A stretch of DNA of 64,000 bases, from the NCBI GenBank assembly GCA_032158295.1, contig CM063252.1, positions 18,930,036 through 18,994,035 on the forward strand. Direction: 5' to 3'. Source of the stretch: Pycnopodia helianthoides (Eukaryota; Echinodermata; Asteroidea; Forcipulatida; Asteriidae). Positions within the stretch are counted from its first letter, which is position 1, and each line of letters begins with the position of its first letter. The notes beneath the pieces are model-generated. The model was given only the letters and a program-made list of their open reading frames with translations, made no database searches and was not told the DNA's origin. Below are positions 27,101 through 39,100 of this stretch, one piece after another. The translations under genes were made by a program, and so were the position numbers.

Positions 27101-30100
27101 TTGAGGAAACTTTCCATGTGAATACAAAAATGAAATAATTAGTCCTAGGGCCGAACATAGAACAACTCTTACATGCCTCCAAACTTTGTACCACTTATTT
27201 CAGTGGTTTGTACGAATGTGTTCTATTGGAAATTGATTGATACCATCACTTTAAGGTATCAACTTTTGCTCGCGTGCCTTCACTTGGCATTCTGAACTCT
27301 CAGTCATTAGCGGCCATACCCTTTTATCACAAGGCAAACTCATTCTGGGATTCTCACTGTATTGAATTTCACTCCAGTCTAGACGCAAAGAATAAAACTA
27401 GATTTTTTTCTCCAGATAATTCAAACATCTGTGAATCCGGGGAGATCAGGTTTCTGCATTTTTTAATGGAATCAGCGGATTATTTGTTGTTGTTAAAGAT
27501 TATGGTCATTCACTTTCTTGAAATTAATTTAAAACTAGAGGAAGATATATTCAACTTAACACAACAAATATTTTAAGATGGTTTAATTTTTGTCATTGTA
27601 ACCAAACATTACCAAAATAAAAAAGATTTAAATAACACCCACTAAAATCCATTCTGATGAAAATTTAGTAATTTCTTGTGGAACAAACTCTATTCTACAT
27701 TGGTCTTAATAAATCTTTGACATGCCCCTGCGCGGTATTATTTTTCAGAAATTTTGAGACCTTCTGAAGTAATCTCTGTTGTTGCTGCCAGTATGAAACC
27801 TTGAGTAAACAAAGCAAAGACAACCAAAAATACATAACAGGGATTTATTGTTCTCTTTCGAGAAAATTTAAGATGTGTTCACTGTGAATCACAAAACCTT
27901 GGCTGTAAGCCACCAATAAACAGCCATGGTATACTGGAGTCTCAGACCACTCAGACTCACCTTCCATTGAGCTGAATACAATAACATTCAACAATGGTGG
28001 CAGCCTAACAATCTCTCATAATCCTCATTTGTACAACAAAAGGACAAAGATCTGGAATCGGGGATTACACAAACCCCTGGAAAAAGGAAGATTTTGAGCA
28101 TGAATTCCAGTAGCCTTTGTCTCTCTCTGTATGGAGGTAACAAATTGTAGCGCTGTGGGTGCATGTCTGTGCACCTTGTACAATGGATTGCCCAAGCGCG
28201 TATTTATACGTCAATCAGCCAACTGACCGCAACCAAAAAAGTACGCTCCAAAGTTGTTCCGTGCCCTTTATAAACATCCATCACTATTCAGTTTGAAAAA
28301 GTTTTGCAGCAAAAGACGTCATCGGACGTGGCATGGTAAAACAGTTTGGGAGAGGAACAAATTTTACAAAAACTAAAAGAAAAAAAGAAGAAGAAGAAAA
28401 AAAAAGCTTTCTAAACATTTACAATTAAGATTACTGTATCTGCCTGAAACTTCTAAAGCAGTAACATATCTGAAGAACAGCAATACAAAGTTAAATATAA
28501 TATGTACAAAATAATGACTTCAATCCCATAAAATGCCAATAGCAGAACAAATTCTTCACAATTCTACAGCTGTGAGGACAATAAATTTTGCACTTACTTT
28601 TCCTGACTCGGCAGCAATCCTTCGTTTCCCACGTCCCCCAGATCCTGTCCGAGTTACAGGCAGATGAGCAGGAACTTTCTCAGTTGTAGACATTTCTTTC
28701 CCCAAACCTCAAAACCAGATTCAAAATATTCTTGCAGAGTTCTTGAAGCCTCTCTTCAAGGCAATGTAATCCAGCAGCTGATGTCCAAACTGATGATGGC
28801 AGCTCAGCCTTCTTTCCTACTGCATCCAAAGTTTCTTGTCCATCCAACCAAATTATAAAGAACCCAAAATACTGTACCAGCTGGCCCTACTCCTTCCTCA
28901 CTCCTCAATCCCAAAACAAATCTGTGTAGCAGCAGGACTCACATTTATTGAGGGTGACCTTAATGGAATCAGTTCATGCCCCTCTTTCTCTCCAAGACAC
29001 ACAAATCTCCAGAGCCAAATCTCCACAGTCAAATCTCCAGAGCCAAATCTCCAGGTTTTATTTAACAGGCGGACTGTAAATAGTTCCCTGCTGTGTGATA
29101 TTTGAGACCCTCTTTGTGTCACTCTCTAAGCGTTGCGTCCCTCAGTGAGCAAAATCATATACTCCCACAAAAAAACTTGTCTTAATACTTGATGGTGTCT
29201 CTCCGAAATCTCTCTGTCAATACTCAGTGGCTCATCAAGACAAATAAACGCAGGACTTTGGTACTGACCGTAACAGTTTCTTCTTAAACTATCCCCAATG
29301 ACATCCTGCTCAATAACAACAACCCTACAACCCTACGTAATACCAATTTTTTCATCCAGGGTTGTCCGATCCAATCAAAATCTCCCAGGTCACATTGTCT
29401 CTCTTTAGAATTTCACTTCTCCAGTTTTTTTTATATCATTATTTATTTATTTATAGCGGCTTCCCTGGCGGACCAATCAGTGAGTGGAATGTCCTTTTTT
29501 GGGAAGTGAGCAGAGTTTATGGGAAAACTTCTTGGCATCCCTGGTACAGTGAATGTTTTTGCTCTCATTTCTGGACGACCCTGTTTTCTGCGGTTGCAAA
29601 AAACTTTGAAATATCATTACATCCCCCCATGTACATGTACTTGAATATTCTGGTAACAGAATACTTCCAGAAAAAATCCTCCTTAACATCAGGACTACAT
29701 TGAAGCAAATATAACTCCATTTCTGCATCTGATTACATTTGAGGTCCCTCAAATATACTCTTATACTCTCAAGTATAAGAGTATGTGATACTCAGCTGCA
29801 TGTGTGGCTGAGGGGTTTGACTTGTTGCACATTGCCGATCTCATAGATTAAAAGGAGGAGGTGAAACTGACAGTAACTCATTTCACTTACTAAACGTGTG
29901 GTTTCATTTAATCAAAGAAGAGGTTCACACACACACTCAGTGACTGGATAAATATGAGAGGGTGAAGATATTACCTTGAAGTTTATAGCTGATGTAGATG
30001 CTGCAAATTGTTTGATCTCTCTGAAGTACTTTACCAGAGAAACAAGGACTAAATGTTTACCAAAGCTTGCAATACATATATCATATTATAAATTTTCTGG

Positions 30101-33100
30101 GAAAAGACACACTATTAATATTATCTTCCACAAAACTTAAATTCATCTCAGTGATATTAAAATATTGCACTAAAATAAACCAAAAAATATAATGGGAATG
30201 ACATGAATATCTGTCATTAGTTAAATTGAAGAAACCCTCCATTGGAAACCAAGAAAATTATACTATTGTTTAAATTTATAAAAAAATAAGAAAATAAAAT
30301 TGCAGAAACCAAAATAGAATTAATGGTCTTGATCATAACAAAAGACTGAGGTTTAAAAAGATGCTAGTAAATTGTCTTCTTTTTTTCATTGTACTGAGTC
30401 TACTTAGAGACAACCCTGCAACTACTGCCGAGTGATAAGGTTTTCAATATATATTCGGTTTGCGGTAACACCATGTGTAAAAATATCTACTTTGCTGTGT
30501 AGATTTTTCATAACCATCATTTGAAAGAGAATCAGGGAGAGGCTTGGGAAATAGGGAAGGAAGACAGTTTAGTAGTTTCCTTGTGGCTTAAATGTTTTAA
30601 TCCCATTGGCATCTATTACTTTTAGCAATGCTGTCTTCAAGGTTAGGTCAAATGAAGAGTTAATTAGTAAAACATCAATGTCTGCTAGTGATTGAAACAC
30701 TCCCTGACCTTGGCCTTGAAATGCTTTTCCAGAAGTCAGTTCCACATCTCAAGTATTTCACATTACAAATGTGAATATCTATCTTTTTAGAACTTATTCA
30801 AGTTTACCGAAACTAATTTGATTTATATACCACACACACAGATCCTTGTCATTTGATTGTTAGAAGACGCGTCAATGTTATCCATTATTTTACCATGTGT
30901 TACTGAGCACTGCGATGCTCCACAATTTAATATTGGAGTCAAATATGGATAGTTATTGGATGCTTCGCAGCGTTTTTCCCAAATAAATTGTTCCCTGCCC
31001 ATTTGTCCAAATGAGGCAAGGTTGGTGTCTGCAAAGAGTTGTTCAGAAGGGTCTTTTAGAATTTTTTCAGAGTGTGGGGTGGACAAGTTTCCATGTCTAT
31101 TTTGTGTTTATTGTGAACAAAATTTCAAATGACAAGGATCTATGTGGAAGTTAAATAAACAAATATTGCATGCGTTTTTATGAAATCTGGCTTTTCCAGG
31201 TTTTTGATGTTTTTTTCCCTGAACAATATAGCTGCTTTGCTTTCAAAACCCATTTTCATTACTTTTTTCTTTTTCCCTTTGTGGGTGTGGATAAAACACG
31301 GTTAGAGCTAAACACAGTTTCATTTTTATCTTTTAAATTATCTTTTAAATGTGGTCTCTAAACTCATCCTCTAACTAGTGCTCCTGCCACAGAGACATAT
31401 TCTCTTGTACTTCTACATCTTGAATCTCATTGTCTGCTACTCAAAGCTTAACTTACAGAAATTTTCTTCTTAAGAATCATACAACTGCAAGTATGAGTTT
31501 GTTTCAGTGTTGAAAGAGCTCTTTCTAAAAATACATCCACTCATAAATCAACTTTTTCAGGAATTCTTCACTTGACTGAAATAACAGAGTGATAAACAAG
31601 GTGCCAAGTCTTATCACTGGCTAAGAAGATTGATCAGTCATTAACATGTCCCTACATTATGCCATAAATCCAATACATTGGCAAAATTTTAGCTTGATTT
31701 GTCCACTTCTTCCTTCATGGTTTAATTGTCTAACCCTAAAACATTACTCATGACACCATGATGTTCCAGATTACAATAAAAGTATTTCTGACATAGAGAA
31801 CATCATAAACACTGTGCGTGGAAAGATGAGATTAACAGAAATCCCGGAAACAGGAGGACCTAGAAAATACTCACAGAAAGTGAGACAGCCTATTTGTAGT
31901 AGCTCAATTGAATAGTGTGTTTTTACATGGAAAAGGGGGAGGGGGAATGTCATGTGATCACATGCACACCAACATTAGTGGCTCTTTGTGAAACTCGGCA
32001 AACGATTTGACCTGCCTCTATGTTCTAATTACATCCATATTTGGGGATTTGTGGCTCTTTGTGAAAATTCAAAATGCAAATATTGAAGGCCCCTTCCAGT
32101 ATAAATCAATAATTTGTCATTTTTAGATATGTGGCTCTTCTTGAAAACATTGACAAACTGTCCAGGGAAATATTTGAAAATCACATGAGCACCTATTTTA
32201 CAAATCAGTTTTGTGTAATGTTTCTGAACAAGGAACAATTAGAAGAAGTTAACATCTACACTTCTCTGTATAAATTAGAAAACCTAAGCTACTTGAAAGT
32301 TCTCACCAAAAAAAGCTACTCAAAAATACTGATTGACTCCAAGGGTTGCCTATGCCTCAAGCAAAATAAAGAATTTAACGAAATTACCTTCCACAGAACC
32401 AGCTGGAACAAGTCATTACCTGTAGTTACTGGTCTGAGTTCTGACAGTTTCCTGGTAAATGTTTTGAGGAAACACATAAATGTAAGAACGAAATTTTTCC
32501 AAGGCGATATGAATCTATGTTCAAATCTCCATAGGAATTGGAATGTTAATAATCCCAGCGAAATGAACCTGGATGCTGAGGTCGGTCATGGCAAGTTATG
32601 ACCGGTTGTGACCGGTCATAACTGCTAAAAAGCTGCCATTTGCAAAAGCAAAAAGGCTCAATGTTCAACCAGAATATTACACAATAGGTTTTTGGACTTC
32701 AAATATTATGTTTCTGAGTTAATAGACAGAAATGTAAAAGGGCTGTGGGGGTTAAAACTTGAGGTCACCATCAACTATTTGAATATAAAACTGCTTCATT
32801 ACAACTTGTCCAACTATACAGCAAGATAAAAATCATGCTTCAATCTTATCTTCAATCATGAGATAAAACAGAAGTTAAAGGCTGAACATTGCTGAAATGA
32901 ATGTCACTGAATATGCCTTCAGCTATCATCAGTTATGATGAATGAGTCTTCTAATTATCACTACATATGAAATAAAACTAATGTTAGTTTAGTTTTCCAA
33001 ATAATAAAATGAAGGTATGTCCAGATCTGCATGCTCTAGTTGCTACAAAGAATGTTAATGGCCACAGTATAAAATAACCTATGCAGGGGGAAAATCTGTA

Positions 33101-36100
33101 GGAGTGGTGAGTGGGTATACTTGCTGTATGTTCATATAGTAAGTGGAACATTCTTGGGGTTCCTGAAATCCCAGGACTGTAAACTTATCAAGGAGTTGGA
33201 AGGGGGGTGGGGGTAGGGACAGGAGAGTAAAATTCAAAGATGATTTGTCATCTTGTTGTTGATTCAAACAAGATGTAGAGATCAGTCCGATAGTGAAGCC
33301 ATAAAACAAAATCATGGCACTGGCGTCTTTCTGGCTGACCTGAAATGCTGCGATGATTTCCATTATCAAATAATTCATTTTGTTGTTTAAACTTCCGATA
33401 AATTCAAATTATTTTACAAAGCCACAATATCAATGTGTGGGACAGATTAATAATTAGATCATGTAATGATATGTACTTTCATCATGATGGTTAATGGGTT
33501 ATGTACACATATCCCTTGATTTTGCAGAGCATGGATGGCGACTATTAAAACAAAACTTGTAATGGTCTCCATCAAACTTAAACTTTGTTTTTGCTCATAA
33601 GTTTCAGATGTTGTGGATACATAGCATCTAAGAAGTATTCCTTTCTTTACAGGATATAGAACTATGAGTATGGTTAAATAGTTTTGTGTTGCTGTTAGAC
33701 ACTTATTTAAAGACCAAGTCTGCTTCCCCAAACAAGATCTTCTTAATCACATTAGACAGAACTTGATTTAACGGATGATATAACATGACATTTCATCCCC
33801 AATTTCTGTTTCCCTACACTATAATGGATCCGCCTCACTGCTACACCGCCTGTACGTCATTTACTTGTAAAATTACACACATGACAATAATCTGCTCAAC
33901 TCTGACAGACAAATCCTGTTCCACTTCTTATCAACAGAGGGCAGCAAATAAGTCTTGGAAATTAAAACTTATCATCCAGTTCAAAACCATCCCAGCAGAG
34001 GGCAGCAAACTCTTTTTCAGTCTTTCAACTCTTGATACTTGAACCACAAACATTAAAATCTCATTCCATTCCACAAGAGGGAAGTATTTCACTTTAATAT
34101 GTAATGCAATATCATCCCTTAAAATGATTGATCAGGTCAAGTGTCTGAAAAAGTGTTTAAAATGAAGTTATGAAGGTGAAGAAGGTGTACAAAACTAACT
34201 ACAAATCTTTTTTAATGTACAAAGCCACCAACTCCCCTCCAATGTAAAGATTAACAACCAGCAGTTGGAATTTAACCAGTTTAATGAGTGAAGATTTACA
34301 AGTTCCCTTCACTCACCAACAACTTGTTATTACACAAAGTTGTGGGTTTCAATCCAAAGTTGTGGGTTTCAATCCAAAGTTGACATCGGATACCATACCA
34401 CAACTCCTGAAGTACTTAACCAATAAAACCATAAACAATTCTTAACTAGTTTTGTACAAAGCACAATCTTGAACGTTAAACCAATGTTCTTGGCAGAGAT
34501 TGACCATTGCTTGCCTCATGTTTACATCCCTTGATGTAAACAAGAAAGAATCTTGATACTCAGTACACATATCCTAAATTGCGCTACAAAGGAATGCATC
34601 AAAATTTCAGAAACCTTTCTGAAAGTTTCTAATGCATTAAAACCAAACACATACAGTGGTGGTCTCCGAAAATTGTTCAAGGAATCTCAAAGATCATAAA
34701 GTGACACTAATGAAGTTAATTACTCTACAAGACCTTGCCACTGATATTGGTTTCAGTGCAACAAGCAAACAATGCAGTGATGAGAAAGTAGCTTACCTCC
34801 ATTTCCAACTCTTATGCTTGTGGTTCCCGGCAAATGATAACTGTATGATCAATGTCTGAACGCAACTGTTTGATAAACCTTGCGGTTCTTTGTAAAACAA
34901 GCAACCAAGTGCTTAATTTAATTTCCTTTGTCTTCCAGGTGAACCCATCTTAATTGGTCCTCTTCAGTGACCATAATTAATGAGCAGAGGATCGGGTGAC
35001 TTAAAGGATGTTTTTCGTTATAGCGCGAGGTCAAGTCATGACAGCTACTTAAAGTTTTGGTTAGATCATGGTTACCATTGGCCCAATGTGCATGCGAAAA
35101 CATGAACCCCATGAAGTGAAAACTATGAGGAATTCCAGCTAGAAATGCATGTTTTACAACCCTAGATCCACAGACAAGATTCAAACGCACCTAACTGTCT
35201 TCTACGCTTTTGTCAGAGATCGTTGGTAATGGAGGTGTGTGTGCATTGGCTTGCACAAAACTCTTCTTCATGTAGGTCACAAAAACAGCTCAATTAAGAA
35301 ATTTGCAATCTTTGAAGTGAAAAACGTTGATTTTTCACTATGCAACAGTTACTCAATGAGTCAAATACCTACCTCGTCACAGGCGATGCAGCGCGGTAAT
35401 ACCAGCTCAGCGTAGTGCCGTTCACAGAAGATATGCCCGTCTTTATGGAAGTATGCTAAGTCTACTAAAAGCTCATCACAGGTGAAGCAGGTAAAACAGA
35501 ATGGATGCCAGCATAACGAGTCGTCCTCTAACAAGTCTGCATAGACACCCATATCACCTGCTTCAATCTCACCGCCACATTTAAAGCACTCCTGCATAGA
35601 AGAGAAAACAATTGAGGAAAAAGTCAAATCAGATGGAAATATTGTCCCTTTTAAGCACTACAAACTTGCTTGTCTCATTGCCATGTTTTCATCAATTGTA
35701 TTATTTGTCATTCTGTCCTTATCTGGTTTTACTATATTTTGAAACTGTACCACTTTCTCTTTTCTCATTTCTGGACCACAAAAACCAAACAGTTACTGAC
35801 ACATTTATTTATATTTATTCTTCAAGGGAAACTGACTAATTACATTTTAAAATAATTTGAGGTTGAACAAAGAAAAATTAACAAAAGCAGGATTTGAATC
35901 AACGACCTCCGAATTAACATGCATGCGCTCTGCCAACTGAGCTATATCGCCATATGGTTACCCTATTTTTTCAATATCTTGGTTCAGGGTGCAAGTCAAA
36001 AGGTTGTTTGGCTTCTGACTGGTACCCCTAAACAAAGATATTGACAAAATAGGGAGACCGCCAACATACGGCTAGAGAGCTCAGTTGGTAGAGTGCGGGC

Positions 36101-39100
36101 ACGTTATTCCAGAGATCAATGGTTCAAAATCCACTCTAGTCCCCACTTTTTCTTTTTTCCACCCCAAATTATTATTTTATTTCTTTGTTGAAGAGGGTTG
36201 ACAACTCAATCAATACAGTTCAATTATTTTCAAAATTTGATAGAAGGCTTAGTATTACTTGTATGTCAGTTGCAGTGATGAGGAATGGTACAATAAGCCA
36301 TTTGGAAATATGGCGGACTCAATACTATGACAATACTAGGTTTGGGTAAATTAGTCTGTATACACCCAAACCAAACAGTGCACTCCTATAGTGTCCGCCA
36401 TATCTCAAAAAGGCTAATAAGGCTTGCGCTAAAATAATTTCCTAATTTTGGTTTGAATTTAACCTAAAATGGTAACTATCTTTAATAAAAGAACAACATA
36501 CAATAAATGAAACATACTTTATTGAAAATTAAATGGTAGGAATGTCTGGTATTCAAGATTTCCATTCCTGAATGATGTTGAAGAATGTTGTTACTGAATA
36601 ACATTCCCCAGCAATGTTTGCTCTTTGGAGAATCATTACCCAGACATTTCCCCTGAGGGTTGTTCACAGTGCCCCCAAATCTGCAAAACTCATCAGCAAA
36701 ATGTTCTGCTTTGTTGGCCATATTTGTCAAGGAGTATTGGTATTGCATATTTTGTTTCATTTGTTTGAGGGTGTTTTTCCCAATGGATTATTATGTATGG
36801 TATTCTGTGGAGATCATGGAACAAATTCACATAACATTTCCCCAAAATCTCAAAACTTTGGCTGTTCGTTAAAAATCACAGAACAATGTAAATGTTCACT
36901 GTTAATTTTCATAAGGTATTAGTTATGCAAAACATCTGCAACTATATGTAATGTTTTTGTCTTCAGAAAAAGTGTGTTTTTAACCCAATAGAGACCATTC
37001 ATTACTGTATAGTAATTGTTGAATTGTAGACTCTATGTCAACATTATTCTGACATTTTTAGTTGAGTGGAAGTAGGTCAAATCTTGCAGCTGTTTGCAGC
37101 TATGGGCATTTTGGTACAAGCCGCTCGCGGCCGCTATGGTCTCTAAAGGGGTAAAGCAGCCCTATAAAAGTGTCCCAGGATAACATAGGCCATGGCTGTT
37201 ATAAGCCTTGCTGATCAGAGCTTCTTATTCACACTGTTGAACCTCATCCTCATATTACGCCTACATGTTCTACATACCTGATCTTCTTTAAGGTAATCTT
37301 TAACCCTTCCGTTGAAAAGGCAACCTCATCTCTGAGCTCAATGAATTGATAGAAGCACTCGGTGGAGGCTGCATCCAGAATGTGTCGACAGAGATCCTCG
37401 GACAGGTCCTGGCGAGGCATCTGAAGGATGATCTGCCGATCCCTGTATTTCTCCCCAGCACTATGCAGCCTCGGGATTTGGTTGTTTGGAAGGGAATTCA
37501 TGAAGTCTTCCACCTTTTTGGAAAAGGAAGTTAAAATCATTATTATTATTATTCATTATTGTATATTTCTAGTAATGAAACCAAGGATGCCTCATAAGTG
37601 AACTTAAACACTGTGACTCTCCAGGCTGATGAAATCTGTATTACAAAACAAGGGTGCTTGCTATGGGAACCAGAAACACCAGGGTTAACCCCAACTTGTC
37701 CACAATAAGTGTTCTGAGTTCTTTTACTGCTCTATCTGAAGGACAAAGCAATTATAATATAAAAGTGTCTTGCTCAAGGACAGGACTCGAACCCACACTC
37801 TGCTGATCAGAAACACCAAAGCTTGAGTCCGGTGCTTTTAACCGCTCGGCCACGACATGCCACAAAATAATATTATTTTTCATGCATGTTTTGATTGTTG
37901 TGCCTTGAGTGCCTACTCTTAGGTGGATATGTGCACTTCATAAGTATTCTAATATTATTCTTATTATCATTACTATATAACGACATAGGAATGATCCACT
38001 GAAAACAATGTCCCCAAAATGCTTTAATTGTGTCAATAGAGGGCAGCATTCTGTTTTTAAAGAGGACCTCTAGTAAGTTCACTGTTTTATTTTGTTGAAG
38101 GAATAACTTGATAAATAAAGTGCATACTTTTTTGAAATATAACCCTTTTTAAACAAAGCAAGGTATCAAATAAGTATTATTTTTTATGCAACGGTACATT
38201 GTACCACATTTAAAAAAAGTAACTTTTCCTCACTTTTATAATGACTCTATCTATAGGAAAATGAGTGCATCACAAAACTCAATTTGACCTTGGAGCCCCT
38301 CTTTAAACATTGTTTACCTTTGCTGGAGAAAGCCCTTGCGGTACCCATGAGTAGCCAAGACTTAAGGCTCGTTCCTTGCTACGTACTAATTCATTGTGGT
38401 CTTTGGTATCTATGCCTAGACGTTCATATACCGTCACTAAGTTATCATGGATGATGTCATGGTCATCTCGTTGACAACCACAAGCTGTACACGTACTCCT
38501 GGATAATAAAAGAACAAGGAATATGCATAATGAGCTGATTTGCAAATGTTGAATATGAAAAGGCTTTACATGTCAAAATAATTGTGATTTACATGAACAA
38601 AAATTAGATATGTAAATATCTTGATTTGATAACCCTAACAAAACAATTCTCAACACAATTGCTCTTTCCCGAGTATGAAAAAAAAGAAATACATACATGT
38701 AGAAGACAAACTAATATAATGCAACCATGAGCATATGTGATGCGATCAAGCTAAATGAGTCGTTTGTCGGTAAATGCATTATTGAATAAATAACATGTCA
38801 AAATAGGTCAACAGAGGTGTACATTTCTATACATCTCTTGGTGTTTCGACTTCCATAACTTTTGAACCAAAGGTGGTATCAACACAGGGTTTTTATATCC
38901 TTAAAGCTGAGATTGTACTTCTTTCAAATAGATATAAAAAAAAAAACTGACAAGGGTCGAAAAAGACTCATTTAGCTTGATCGCATCACATATGTGGACT
39001 CTTTGGTTAAGGGAGGCAGGGAGGGGTTGATTTGCTCAACATTTTACACAGTTTGAAAAAAAGGACTAATTTTTTGCTTTATCTGTCTAATTTTTCCTTC

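Larger units (their letters stand above)
28694..35372 (-). other. Large intron 5, upstream part
   Basis: It contains a 14-bp unit (CAAATCTCCAGAGC) repeated about four times at 29005-29056, an 11-bp perfect hairpin at 29755-29784, the dispersed repeat copy B, a palindrome at 32594-32623, CTCF-like motifs near 33.94 and 34.00 kb, and a 20-bp tandem repeat at 34335-34383. A 156-codon plus-strand open frame (32131-32601) shows no recognised domain. Confidence 0.55.
35592..37277 (-). other. Intron 4
   Basis: It carries a tRNA-armed foldback element and an imperfect inverted repeat (36292-36420). The rest is AT-rich without recognised features. Confidence 0.75.

Noticed and set aside
34335..34383. 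CRISPR-like direct repeat
   Set aside because: Only two adjacent 20-bp copies with no spacers; a simple tandem duplication in animal DNA.
37780..37861. Functional Leu/Ser tRNA gene
   Set aside because: A and B boxes are good, but the sequence continues into a SINE body and AAT tail, and acceptor stem pairing is not evident.
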